Shown here: in pieces, positions 51,321 through 60,323 of the stretch
Layout of the letters: each line of letters begins with the position of its first letter
How positions within the stretch are numbered: the first letter of the stretch is position 1
DNA from: Paraburkholderia panacisoli
GTDB lineage: Bacteria > Pseudomonadota > Gammaproteobacteria > Burkholderiales > Burkholderiaceae
Direction: 5' to 3'
DNA length: 64,000 bases
Assembly (NCBI RefSeq): GCF_008369935.1
Contig: NZ_VTUZ01000025.1
Span: 62,001-126,000, forward strand
Notes under the pieces: model-generated
Told to the model about the DNA's origin: nothing
The model's input: only the letters and a program-made list of their open reading frames with translations
Databases searched by the model: none
Program-made: the position numbers and the translations under genes

Positions 51321-52277
51321 TCAAGCGTTGAGCGCGGCCGGAGCAGCGAAGGTTTTTGGGAGACCCGCGAGCCACAGCGCGCCGTGCAGCGATTCGCCTT
51401 CGAGCCAGCCCGCGACCTTCGCGCGCAGCGCCAGCAAGGCGGGAATGTCGATCCCAGTTTCGATGCCCATGTCGGCGAGCATGAACGCCAGGTCTTCGCT
51501 CGACGCGTTGCCGCTCGCGCCCGGCGCATGCGGACAGCCGCCGACGCCGGCGAGCGTCGCGTCGTAGCGCGCGACGCCGGTTTCGAGCGCCGCGTAGACG
51601 TTGGCGAGCGCAAGGCCGCGCGTGTCGTGGAAGTGGCCGCACCAGAAGCGCTCGCCCGCGATCTTGCGCGCCTTTTCAAACAGCTCGCGCACAGCGCTGG
51701 GACCGGCATACCCGACCGTATCGGCGATGCTGACGCGATCCGCGCCCGCATCGAGCAGCGCCTGCATGCAGCGCAGAACCTCGCTCTGTTCGACTCGGCC
51801 CTGGATCGTGCAGCCGAACGCCGTGCCGATGCCGCCTTCGATCAGCGTCTTCGAACCGGCGGCGTCGCGTGCGGCACGAATGCGTGCCACTTCGGCGACG
51901 ACTTCGTCAGGCGTCTTGCGCAGGTTCGCGAGGCTGTGTTCGTGGCTCGCGGAGAGCGGCACAAGCAGGAGGTCGGCGTTGGTTTCGATGGCGCGCTCGG
52001 CGCCTTTGAGATTCGGCACGAGCACTGATACGACGAGGCCCGGCAGCGTCTTCGCGTAGGCGACGAGTTCGGCGGTGTCGGCCAGTTGCGGCAGAAGGCG
52101 CGCCGGAACGAACGAACCGACTTCGATCTCGCGCTGGCCGGCGGCGTACGCATCGCTGATCCATTCGATCTTGCGTTCGGTCGGAAGAATGCTCGGAATA
52201 CTTTGCAGGCCGTCGCGCAATCCGACTTCGCGGATGGCGACGTTCGCAGGGAACGAAGGCATGTGTCTTGTCTCCAT
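51321..52277 (-). CDS. Hydroxymethylglutaryl-CoA lyase family protein
   Basis: A 318-aa DRE-TIM barrel lyase. Motifs: REVGLRDGLQSIPSI (16-30), EVGSFVPARLLPQL, then FHDTRGLALANVYAALETGV with metal-binding His-x-Asp, and GVGGCPHAPGASGN with the conserved Cys of HMG-CoA lyases. It cleaves HMG-CoA to acetoacetate and acetyl-CoA, or an analogue. It is the first gene of the operon HMG lyase, CoA-transferase, HPPD, MFS, LeuD-LeuC, and is divergent from a LysR gene (120 bp between starts). Confidence 0.92.
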   Translation of the reverse strand: METRHMPSFPANVAIREVGLRDGLQSIPSILPTERKIEWISDAYAAGQREIEVGSFVPARLLPQLADTAELVAYAKTLPGLVVSVLVPNLKGAERAIETNADLLLVPLSASHEHSLANLRKTPDEVVAEVARIRAARDAAGSKTLIEGGIGTAFGCTIQGRVEQSEVLRCMQALLDAGADRVSIADTVGYAGPSAVRELFEKARKIAGERFWCGHFHDTRGLALANVYAALETGVARYDATLAGVGGCPHAPGASGNASSEDLAFMLADMGIETGIDIPALLALRAKVAGWLEGESLHGALWLAGLPKTFAAPAALNA

Positions 52278-52397
52278 GTCTACCGGTCGTCAGGTTGCCG
52301 GCGTTGTGCTAACTTTAGACGTTCCAGCCAAACCTTAAAGCGGTATTTTGGAAGCGTGAAGGTTCCCGTTTGGAATGTCATAGACCCGGAGACGGAC

Positions 52398-53309
52398 ATG
52401 CGCGACATCGACTTGAAAACGCTGCGGTTGTTCGTCGCTGTGTGCGATCACCGCAACATCGCTCGGGCGGCGGAGGAAGCGCACATCGAGCCGTCCGCGA
52501 TCAGCAAGCGCATCGCGCAACTAGAGAGCGAGCTCGGAGTGCCCCTGCTATCACGCTCCCGGCGCGGCGTCCAGCCCACGGCAGCGGGCATCGCTCTGCT
52601 CGAGCACGCGCGCAACGTGCTCTTCACGATGGAACGCATCGCAAGCGACGTCGCCGCGTTCGGCGGCGGGCTCAAGGGGCGCGTGAGCGTATGCGCGTCG
52701 GCATCGGCGATCGCGGAAGCACTGCTCGACGACATTGCTTCATTCATGCGCGAGCCTGCGAATCAGAACATCAGGGTCGAGGTGGAGGAACGGCTGTCGT
52801 TCGATCTCGTACGGCAGTTACGCGAAGGTGCGGCGAGCGTCGGTGTGTGCTGGGATAACGTCGACCTGCAAGGACTTGAGCACCGGCCGTACCGCCAGGA
52901 CCGGCTCGCGCTCGCAGTCCATCGCGATCATCCGCTCGCGGGGGAGGCGTCGCTGCGCTTTGATCAGACGTTAGAGCACGAGCATGTCGGCTTGCTGCCG
53001 TCGACGGCCGTCCATACAATGCTGCGGCGCGCGGCTGCGAGCGCAGGCAAAACCGTTTCCTACCGTGTGATCGTATCGAGCTTTGATGCGGCGTTTCGTG
53101 TGGTCGCGGCAGGGCTCGGGATCAGCGTCGTGCCGGTGGAGGTGGCTGAGACGTATCGGCCGGTGCTCGGAATCAAGATCGTTCCTCTCACCGATGCCTG
53201 GGCACAGCGCCGGTTCGTCGTGTGCTTCAAGAGTTTCGATGCGTTGCAGCCAGCCGCGCAGCGCATGGTTGACTATCTCGCAAGTCGGGTCAAACGTCCC
53301 TCGACGTGA
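52398..53309 (+). CDS. LysR-type transcriptional regulator
   Basis: A 303-aa LysR regulator. The helix-turn-helix region is TLRLFVAVCDHRNIARAAEE to EPSAISKRIAQLESELGVPL with SRRGVQPTAAGIALLEHARN. The effector domain includes GRVSVCASASAIAEALLDDI and LGISVVPVEVAETYRPVLGI. It is divergent from the HMG-CoA lyase operon and presumably controls it. The start at 52398 (MRDIDLKTLRLF) follows GGAGACGG; the frame upstream to 52086 overlaps the lyase gene on the other strand and is excluded. Confidence 0.92.
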   Translation: MRDIDLKTLRLFVAVCDHRNIARAAEEAHIEPSAISKRIAQLESELGVPLLSRSRRGVQPTAAGIALLEHARNVLFTMERIASDVAAFGGGLKGRVSVCASASAIAEALLDDIASFMREPANQNIRVEVEERLSFDLVRQLREGAASVGVCWDNVDLQGLEHRPYRQDRLALAVHRDHPLAGEASLRFDQTLEHEHVGLLPSTAVHTMLRRAAASAGKTVSYRVIVSSFDAAFRVVAAGLGISVVPVEVAETYRPVLGIKIVPLTDAWAQRRFVVCFKSFDALQPAAQRMVDYLASRVKRPST

Positions 53310-53371
53310 AGTCGTGAGAGCCGCACGGATTCCGCTTCAGGATCACGTCTTGATGCTATGCCCCTTGGAAC

Positions 53372-54202
53372 GGCACTGTCACGTTGCTGAGATGGTCGGG
53401 TAAGATCTCGTGATGAAGAATACAAAATCGCTATACCACGGTCATCGCTTTCCGGTGGCGGTCATCAGCTGCGCGGTGCGCTGGTATTTCAGGTTTCAGC
53501 TCAGCCTGCGTGATATCGAAGAACTGTTGTTCGAGCGCGGGGTTGTCGTCAGTTACGAAACGATCCGACGCTGGTGCGATAAGTTCGGCGCGTGCTTCGC
53601 GCACCGTGTCAAAGCGGCTCGTCGCAAGCCAGGCACGACCTGGCACATTGACGAAGTATTTATGACGTTGCGCGGCGAGCCTTACCTGTTGTGGCGCGCC
53701 GTCGATCAGCACGGTGCCGAGCTCGATATCCTGCTACAGAAGCGCCGCGACAAGGCTGCAGCCAAACGATTTTTCAAGCACGTGCTTGCCTCGTGTGTTG
53801 AGGCACCGCGCAAGATCGTGACCGACCAACTGCGCAGCTATCCGGCCGCGAAAGCCGAGATTGCCGAGCTCGTCCACGTCAGGCACGTCTTCGTCAAAGC
53901 CAGCGCGCGGCTGAACAACAGGGCCGAAAACAGTCATCAACCGACACGCGAACGTGAGCGGCGCATGCGTGGTTTCCGCGATCCTGAACGCACGCAGGCT
54001 TTCCTATCGAGCTTCGGTCCGATCCGGCAGCACTTCGCGCTCAAGCGACATCTACTGCGCGCCTCGCTCTATCGGAAACAACTCGCCGCACGCTTCGACG
54101 CTTGGCATCGCTTCACTGAGATCACCCGAGATCCGTCCGCTTTCTGACCAAATGCGCGTCCTCTCCGCTATTGCGTCGCAAACGCTTTAACGTGACAGCG
54201 CT
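53372..54202 (+). mobile_element. IS6-family insertion sequence
   Basis: About 831 bp with imperfect terminal inverted repeats: GGCACTGTCACGTT at 53372-53385 and AACGTGACAGCGCT at 54189-54202 (12 of 14 positions complementary). It contains one transposase gene. The 8-bp flanks (CTTGGAAC and CTTCGTGC) do not match, so no target duplication is visible. It abuts a truncated fumC-like gene on the right. Confidence 0.65.
53413..54147 (+). CDS. IS6-family transposase
   Basis: A 244-aa DDE transposase. It begins KNTKSLYHGHRFPVAVISCA, has LRDIEELLFERGVVVSYETI, and shows the DDE triad: Asp in TWHIDEVFM, Asp in IVTDQLRSY and Glu in NNRAENSHQPTRERERRM. The length matches IS6/IS26-like transposases. It appears intact. 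ATG 53413 is used; GTG 53410 is an alternative. A decayed relative lies at 6090-6238. Confidence 0.93.
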   Translation: MKNTKSLYHGHRFPVAVISCAVRWYFRFQLSLRDIEELLFERGVVVSYETIRRWCDKFGACFAHRVKAARRKPGTTWHIDEVFMTLRGEPYLLWRAVDQHGAELDILLQKRRDKAAAKRFFKHVLASCVEAPRKIVTDQLRSYPAAKAEIAELVHVRHVFVKASARLNNRAENSHQPTRERERRMRGFRDPERTQAFLSSFGPIRQHFALKRHLLRASLYRKQLAARFDAWHRFTEITRDPSAF

Positions 54203-54452
54203 CTTCGTGCACTTCAAGAGCGGCCGTCTCGATCGCCGACGCAAGCGTCGGAGCGAGCGCACCGGACTTCACGTTGGCGCGTGCCGCAGCGTACTTATGC
54301 AAACCGAACGTGCGGACTAGTACCGCCGGAAAGCGCTCTTGACCTATGTCAAAGACGCCAAGTGCGCGCTGGGTCTGTGCTCCCCAGTATCGATCCGCCG
54401 GAATTTCGACAGGGCCAAATGCATCCTGCTCAATTCGTGTTGCTGCTGTCAT
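54203..54452 (-). pseudogene. fumC: Truncated class II fumarase/aspartase-like gene (N-terminus)
   Basis: The first 83 codons of a FumC/aspartase-family enzyme: TRIEQDAFGPVEIPADRYWG then AQTQRALGVFDIGQERFP, and LHKYAAARANVKSGALAP. The gene is broken at the right end of the IS6 element, so the catalytic region is missing. It lies on the same strand as, and downstream of, DctA and the lyase, suggesting it was the third gene of that fumarate-related group. Confidence 0.83.
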
Positions 54453-54797
54453 GGTGATACTCCCTAACGGACGCGATGGTGCCGGTTCTTGATGCGACTT
54501 ACTGCGGTCCCCCGCGATCGCGACGCGAGTTCGACAAGAACTTGAAAGTAAATCGTTGACGCCACCGTAAGGCTTGACCCGCGCGCCGCTGCACGCTGCA
54601 GTAGCGGTCAACGATTGGTCGAGCGCTTCTTATCAGATCGACCGGACGAGTACTGTCCCAATTTCGTCGCCTTGGCGCATCAGTCATCGGCACACTCGGC
54701 GCTCACGGATAGGACTTTCGCGCTTGGCTCAACGGGAAAATGCGGCCTGCCGTTATTCCGAGTGCCGCCAGCGCATGCTGGCGGTCCGTCAATCGAA
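54453..54797. other. No recognisable gene
   Basis: About 345 bp between the fumC fragment and dctA. A plus-strand frame near 54610-54720 (LVERFLSDRPDEYCPNFVA) looks protein-like but was not identified, and it lacks a clear start. Probably debris from an earlier insertion. Confidence 0.4.
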
Positions 54798-56213
54798 TCA
54801 CGGCGTGTTGCCAGCGCTTTTCAAAGGAATCCCGGCAGGGTGCGCATTTGTGTCGTTCATATCTTCGGGCAACAAGTTACCGTCGGCGAGACTCTCGTCG
54901 GCCCGGGCGGTGGCCGGATAGCGCTCCGGATAGAGATGCCGCTCAGCGACTTGCGCATCAAAGGTACGTGACCACTTTGCAATCACGACCGTCGCGAGGC
55001 TGTTGCCGATCGTGTTGCAGGTTGCGATCGCCATCGACATGAAGCGGTACACGCCGAAGATGATCGCCACGCCTTCCACGGGCAGGATGCCGGTCGATGC
55101 CACCGTCGCGGCGAACACGACGAACGATCCACCCGAAACCGTGGCCGCGCCTTTGGACGTCAGCAGCATCAGCAACAGCAAGCCGATCTGATGCTCCAGC
55201 GTAATTGGTACGCCGTACGCGTGGGCAATGAACAGCACGCCCATCGACATGAAGAGCGACGTTCCGTCCAGATTGAACGCATACCCCGTGGGCAGTACAA
55301 GTCCGACCGTCTGCTTGGCGCAGCCGAGCCGTTCGAGTTTGATCAAGAGGCGCGGCAGTGCACTCTCGGATGAAGCCGTACCCAGCACGATGAGAATCTC
55401 GTCCTTGATGTAGCGCAGGAAGCACCACAGGCTGAAGCCCGCCACCTTCGCGATGATCCCCATCACCACGACGATGAACAGCACCACGACCGCATAGAAG
55501 CTGAGGACGAGTTGAGCGAGCGCGATCAGCACAGCGGTTCCGTTGCTGCCCACCGAGTAAGCGACCGCGCCGAAAGTACCGAGCGGCGCCAGCTTCATCA
55601 CCAGGTTGATGAACGAGAACAGCACTTCCGACACCAGGTCGAGCCCTTCGTTGATCCTGACACGGCGGCCTTCCGGAATCGCGAGGATGCCGATGCCGAC
55701 CATCACTGCAAGCACGACCACCTGAAGCAGTTCTCCCTTCACGAACGCGCCGATGAAGTTGTCGGGCACGATATGCATGATGAAATCGACAAAGCCATGT
55801 GGCGCCATCGTCCCTATCGCCGGCGGTGCCGATCCGACAGCGACGGCCGTCATGCCCTTGCCAATTTGCAGCAGGTTGCCGGCCAGCAGGCCGACCATCA
55901 AGGCAATGGTCGATACCACCTCGAAATAGACGATGGAGCGCCAACCGACCCGGCCCGCACTTTTGATGTCACCGGCCGATGCGATTCCATGCACGATGGT
56001 GAGGAACACCAGCGGCGCGACACCGGCCTTGATGAGTGACAAAAAGATGTCGCCCAGCACCTTGAGCTGACCGCCAAATTTGGGGAAGATCAGACCGACG
56101 GCAATGCCGAGAACCAGTCCTACCAAAACCTGCATGCCCAGCTTGCGGTACCACGGCAGCCTTTTGGGCGGCGGAATGTTCGACCCTTCGTTTGATGCAA
56201 TATCGTTGTTCAT
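54798..56213 (-). CDS. dctA: Dicarboxylate:cation symporter (DctA, DAACS family)
   Basis: A 471-aa inner-membrane carrier for C4-dicarboxylates. It starts KLGMQVLVGLVLGIAVGLIF, includes APHGFVDFIMHIVPDNFIGA, and has the DAACS signature segments LGTASSESALPRLLIKLERL (re-entrant hairpin, serine-rich) and VLPTGYAFNLDGTSLFMSM. The second hairpin is SKGAATVSGGSFVVFAATV, and NTIGNSLATVVIAKW is in the last helix. It imports succinate, fumarate, malate or aspartate with Na+/H+. It lies 26 bp after the lyase gene on the same strand, forming an operon. Confidence 0.95.
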   Translation of the reverse strand: MNNDIASNEGSNIPPPKRLPWYRKLGMQVLVGLVLGIAVGLIFPKFGGQLKVLGDIFLSLIKAGVAPLVFLTIVHGIASAGDIKSAGRVGWRSIVYFEVVSTIALMVGLLAGNLLQIGKGMTAVAVGSAPPAIGTMAPHGFVDFIMHIVPDNFIGAFVKGELLQVVVLAVMVGIGILAIPEGRRVRINEGLDLVSEVLFSFINLVMKLAPLGTFGAVAYSVGSNGTAVLIALAQLVLSFYAVVVLFIVVVMGIIAKVAGFSLWCFLRYIKDEILIVLGTASSESALPRLLIKLERLGCAKQTVGLVLPTGYAFNLDGTSLFMSMGVLFIAHAYGVPITLEHQIGLLLLMLLTSKGAATVSGGSFVVFAATVASTGILPVEGVAIIFGVYRFMSMAIATCNTIGNSLATVVIAKWSRTFDAQVAERHLYPERYPATARADESLADGNLLPEDMNDTNAHPAGIPLKSAGNTP

Positions 56214-56239
56214 GCTGTGTGTTCCTCCACGCCTTTCGC

Positions 56240-57610
56240 TCAGATACCGCTGGACAATTCAACCGCGCGATCAACCATCTGCGGCGCGAGGCCGAGATAG
56301 TTCGCGGGATCGGTCATGCGGTCGATCGCGTCGCGCTCAAAGTGGGCGGTGACTTCCGGCAGCGCCGCCAGCGCTTCGGCGAGCGTGCCGCCCTTTTCGT
56401 TCACGGTGCGGCAGGCGTCGTAGACAATGTCGTGCGCCTGCTGGCGGCCGGTGAATGGCGCCATGCTCATCATCACAGCCTCGGCCACGATCAGGCCTCT
56501 GGTAATGCCGAGGTTGTGCTTCATGCGCTCGGTGTCGACGATCAGCCCACCGAGCGCGAACTTCGCCTGATGCAAGGCGCCTGCCGACAGGATGAAGCTC
56601 TCCGGAATCGCGATCCATTCCGCGTGCCACGGGCCGGTGGCGCGCTCGAAATCCTGGATCATCGCGTCGACCATCAGGCCCGCATGCTGACGCACCGCCT
56701 TCGCCGCGGCGAGCATCAATTCGCTCGAAATCGGATTGCGCTTTTGCGGCATCGTGCTGCTCGCTCCACGTCCCTTGACGAAGGGCTCGTAGACTTCGGC
56801 GAATTCCGTCGATGCCATGATCATGATGTCGAGCGCAATCTTGCCGAGCGAGCCGGTCACCAGCGCGAGCAGGTTCACCGCTTCGGCGAAACCATCGCGT
56901 GCCACGTGCCACGTGGTGGCGGGCACGCCGAGTTTCAGTTCCTCGGCCATCGCCTTTTGCACTTCAAAGCCCTTGTCGCCGAGCGACGCCAGCGTGCCCG
57001 CGGCACCCGCGAATTCGACGACGGCCACGCGCGGGCGCAGTTCCGCCAGTCGTTGCTGGTGGCGGTCGAACATCGCCAGCCAGATCGCGACCTTGTAGCC
57101 GAACGTGACGGGAAGCGCTTGCTGCAAGTGCGTGCGGCCGGCCATGGGCGTATCGCGGTGCTTCTTCGAAAGGTCTACCAGAATCGTGCGAAGTTCGCGG
57201 ATGTCGCCGTCGATCACGTCGAGGGCATCGCGCACCTGCAGCGAGACCGCCGTGTCCATGATGTCTTGCGTCGTTGCGCCCCAGTGGACGTAGCGGCCTG
57301 CGTCGCCGCACATCTCGACGAGTTGATGCACGAGCGGCAGGATCGGATAACCAACGATGTCGGTTTCCTCGCGCATGTGATCGAAATCGATCCGGTCGAT
57401 CGTTGATTCACGTGCGATCACTTCCGCAGCGTCGGCCGGAATCACGCCGACGCGCGCTTCAGCCTTCGCCAGCGCGACTTCGACATCGATGTAACGTTGC
57501 ACGAGGGCGTAATCCGAAAACAGTTCGCGCATCTTCGCGGTGCCGAAGGCATCGCGGAACAGGATTGAATCGACCACAGTGCTGGCCATGGGGATAGTGC
57601 GATTCGTCAT
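56240..57610 (-). CDS. Fumarase/aspartase-superfamily lyase (adenylosuccinate lyase-like)
   Basis: A 456-aa lyase of the aspartase/fumarase superfamily. The conserved regions are C1 (VHWGATTQDIMDTAVSLQVR), C2 (AGRTHLQQALPVTFGYK) and the signature loop GRGASSTMPQKRNPISSE with the catalytic Ser. These enzymes split fumarate from a succinyl-substituted substrate, or lactonise carboxymuconate (PcaB). The linkage to a dicarboxylate carrier and a broken fumC suggests an N-succinyl-type compound (inference). AGAGG precedes 57610; the internal ATG at MASTVVDS is an alternative. Divergent from the GntR regulator. Confidence 0.9.
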   Translation of the reverse strand: MTNRTIPMASTVVDSILFRDAFGTAKMRELFSDYALVQRYIDVEVALAKAEARVGVIPADAAEVIARESTIDRIDFDHMREETDIVGYPILPLVHQLVEMCGDAGRYVHWGATTQDIMDTAVSLQVRDALDVIDGDIRELRTILVDLSKKHRDTPMAGRTHLQQALPVTFGYKVAIWLAMFDRHQQRLAELRPRVAVVEFAGAAGTLASLGDKGFEVQKAMAEELKLGVPATTWHVARDGFAEAVNLLALVTGSLGKIALDIMIMASTEFAEVYEPFVKGRGASSTMPQKRNPISSELMLAAAKAVRQHAGLMVDAMIQDFERATGPWHAEWIAIPESFILSAGALHQAKFALGGLIVDTERMKHNLGITRGLIVAEAVMMSMAPFTGRQQAHDIVYDACRTVNEKGGTLAEALAALPEVTAHFERDAIDRMTDPANYLGLAPQMVDRAVELSSGI

Positions 57611-57677
57611 GACGACCTCTTGAATGTGCGGAAAAGCAGACTGGATATGGGGCCGGAATCAGCTTCGGATTAGTGAA

Positions 57678-57715
57678 TATGTCCGGACATACGTAAATTA
57701 ATATGTCCGGACATG
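57678..57715. promoter_or_regulatory. Double palindromic operator
   Basis: Two copies of TATGTCCGGACAT(A/G): 57678-57691 (perfect 14-bp palindrome) and 57702-57715 (13 of 14), 24 bp apart centre to centre. They lie in the 160-bp region between the lyase gene and the divergent GntR regulator. They are almost certainly its binding sites. Confidence 0.85.
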
Positions 57716-57770
57716 ATAGACAAGCTATGATTTACCCTAGCCATGCAAATTGACCGCTTCGCCACGAGAA

Positions 57771-58502
57771 ATGAACAGACCGCACTTCGTCGATATCGCT
57801 CGCGAACTGACCGAAGGCATCGCCTCCGGCCGTTATCCGGTGGGCTCGTATTTGCCGACCGAGCTGGAACTGCGCGACCACTACCGGACGAGCCGGCACA
57901 CGGTTCGAGCGGCCTTGCACGAGTTGCAGCAACTCGGGCTCGTCTCGCGGCGCAAGAACGCGGGAACGCGCGTCGAGTCGGCGCAGCCGCGCAACGACTT
58001 CAGGCCTTCGCTGGCGTCGCTGGACGATCTGGTGCAATTCGGCTCGCAGCACCTGCGTCTCGTGCAATCGACGGAAGAAGTCGTGGCGACGGGCAAGCTC
58101 GCGAAGGTCTTGCGATGCACCAATGGCACGCGCTGGCTGCGCATCTCGAGCCTTCGCGTCGATGAAGACAGGGAAAGTCCGCCGGTCGGCTGGACCGACG
58201 TGTATATCGATTCGGCGTACACCGACGTGGCGGAGACGGCACGCTCGCAACCGGGCACGCTGATCAGTTCGTTGATCGAGGCGAGCCATGGCCACCGGAT
58301 TACGGAGATTCAGCAGGACGTTCAGGCGATCATCGTTTCGGACGAGATGGCTCGACGGCTGCGGGTGAAGGCAGGAACCGCAGCCCTCGAAATCGCACGC
58401 CGGTATCTCGACGCCGCGGGTGACACGTTCGAGGTGACGATCAGTATCCATCCGGCTGAGCGCTTCTCGATGTCAATGCGGCTAATGCGCTCGGACAGCT
58501 GA
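57771..58502 (+). CDS. GntR/HutC-type regulator (UTRA domain)
   Basis: A 243-aa regulator. The GntR winged helix (about 5-70) reads FVDIARELTEGIASGRYPVG, LRDHYRTSRHTVRAALHELQ and LVSRRKNAGTRVES. A UTRA ligand domain follows (RWLRISSLRVDEDRESPPVG, ITEIQQDVQAIIVSDEMARR, GDTFEVTISIHPAERFSMSM). HutC-type regulators repress catabolic genes and respond to their substrates. It is divergent from the lyase/dctA operon, and the operator pair lies between them. ATG 57771 follows GAGAA; a TTG at 57750 is upstream in frame. Confidence 0.93.
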   Translation: MNRPHFVDIARELTEGIASGRYPVGSYLPTELELRDHYRTSRHTVRAALHELQQLGLVSRRKNAGTRVESAQPRNDFRPSLASLDDLVQFGSQHLRLVQSTEEVVATGKLAKVLRCTNGTRWLRISSLRVDEDRESPPVGWTDVYIDSAYTDVAETARSQPGTLISSLIEASHGHRITEIQQDVQAIIVSDEMARRLRVKAGTAALEIARRYLDAAGDTFEVTISIHPAERFSMSMRLMRSDS

Positions 58503-59061
58503 CGCCTTTTGACCGTACGGTGGTTGTTGCTGACGATCGACGTACTTTTAATTGCGCCAGATCTCTCGTGCGATGCCCGTGAGCCGTGTTCCGGAACATC
58601 GGCTTGCTAGCAAGCAAAGCGGTCATCGAACGAGCTGTCATCGGTTGCCGGTGCGCAGTCTGGAGAAGAAGCACGTGTGCGTCACTACGATCCAGCGGAA
58701 GTCACCCTTGCGTCAGTTTCGAAGCAGTTGTCCCGGGCGCCGTATCTGTGCCTCCCATAGACGCGTCCGGGCCGGGGCCCGGTCCACGGCCGATTGGGAT
58801 CAAGCACCCTGCGGCAAGCCGCAGCTACTACGACGCGCCGTTACTCGCCGCGGGTAGCGCGGGCGAGCAACGCGCGGCGGTGGACGAAATGGCCGGCGTT
58901 GCAACATCGGCCGCGACCGTTGTTGCCGCTGGAACTGCACTGACTGGACAGAAGCTGGATCAGTCTGGCAGTCGCGTACCCGACGCGACTGTCGCCCTAC
59001 CGGTCGCGGCGACTCGGCCACGAGACCGCTGGCAGCGACGTCCGGCGGCATGCCTGCGGTT
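58503..59061. other. No recognisable gene
   Basis: About 560 bp after the GntR regulator. Frames on both strands are long because of high GC but have no recognisable motif and low-complexity Ala/Pro/Arg content. Nothing supported. Confidence 0.4.
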
Positions 59062-59205
59062 TCAGGCGCCGTTGACTGCATCCTTGAACGCCTTGCCCGC
59101 GGTGAACTTGACTGTCCTGGCGGCCGGGATCTGGATCTCGGCACCAGTCGCCGGATTACGACCGACCCGCGCGGCGCGCGCACCCGTGGAAAACGAACCG
59201 AAGCC
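59062..59205 (-). pseudogene. HU-family DNA-binding protein, C-terminal fragment
   Basis: The minus-strand frame reads GFGSFSTGARAARVGRNPAT then GAEIQIPAARTVKFTAGKAF and KDAVNGA before a stop at 59062. This is the beta-arm and C-terminal half of a histone-like HU protein. The N-terminal helices are not found upstream, where the frame is broken (GDDAA before the join). A relic or a rearranged gene. Confidence 0.78.
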
Positions 59206-60323
59206 GCTGCATCATCCCCGCGGGGCGAAGTTTGACGCTCCGACCAAAATAGATTGCGACGGCAAATATGTGGGAGTGTATTTCTATGAGGAAGGAGGGC
59301 AAATTGTTTTGAAGCGATTAGCTCAAAATACGGTTGCGGGTTCGTAGCCGCCCGACATCCCCAATTTTTACGTATACCGGTGCGTATACGTCACTTTGCA
59401 TATTCAATTTTATCGTTTATATTCAAACGCTTATCATATATATTCGAGTCCTCTCCTGGCACTGGTCGACGTCGAAAACGTCAATGCAGAGCAGGTCCTC
59501 CGGCAATGCACTCGTGAAAGCTTTTGCCGCGCGGCGAAGTTCACAATTTCTGCCAGGAACAGGGAGGGCACGTTACGCTTATGGCGGCCTACTGTTGACT
59601 CCCCGGAGGCTGTGCCGTCTCTTACCTTGCAAGCATCTGAGAGTATTCGCAAAAGCCGGACGGGCTACCATGCCCCACTACCGCTTGAGGCGATCAGCAG
59701 CCTGATCTGGCGAAATGGGAAACAATTCCAACTGACTGACCATACATTCAGATTTCGCCTGCGTCCGTCCTTGCGTCGGTTCCAGCGTAGGTTTTTCTCG
59801 ACATCCTTGTTGAAAAATCCGTAACACAATCGTTTAAACATTGTTAAATTCTGGCTCGGGTGACTCGAATTGATAGTGTCCGAGGTTCAGCGGGCCGTCC
59901 GCTGTTCGCCACGTCTCGCCTTGTCGACGATGTTGCAGCCAGCGTGCGTGGCCGCGGCCGCTACCTCTAGACCCAAAAAAGCGGGGTCCGCTTCGACCGA
60001 AGCTCACGCCGCTCGAAACACTACACACCCGCCGGGTTTAGCCGCACGAGTAAATTAAAAATTAGCTCTAGCGGAAATCGAACTCAAGATGAAGGAACTC
60101 CGTTTGTAACCATCTGCGCGGTAGTTGTTACGGAGAACGTAGTAGATGGCGAGATGGCAGCCCGCGCCACACGCCTCAAAAACGTATGAATTTTCAGCCG
60201 CGCAAAAGGTCGATTTACACACTCGGACGTTTTGTTACAGACTGAGCGCCGCGCGGTCGCTCAAGTCTGTTGAAAATATCGCGCGCAGCAGTCCGCGACG
60301 GCGCGCGCCAAATCATCGGTCGA
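59206..60323. other. No recognisable gene
   Basis: About 1.1 kb between the HU fragment and the helicase gene. Its AT content is higher than its surroundings around 59390-59450. A minus-strand frame near 59834-60028 ends GPLNLGHYQFESPEPEFNNV, which looks protein-like but was not identified. Confidence 0.4.

Noticed and set aside
52086..52397. N-terminal extension of the LysR frame
   Set aside because: It overlaps the HMG-CoA lyase gene on the other strand. The conserved LysR start lies at 52398.
56192..57406. Plus-strand frame opposite the lyase gene
   Set aside because: The lyase frame contains all three superfamily signatures; the opposite frame has none.
58586..59347. 253-codon plus-strand frame
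   Set aside because: It is Ala/Pro/Val-rich, has no ribosome site and runs antisense to the HU fragment.
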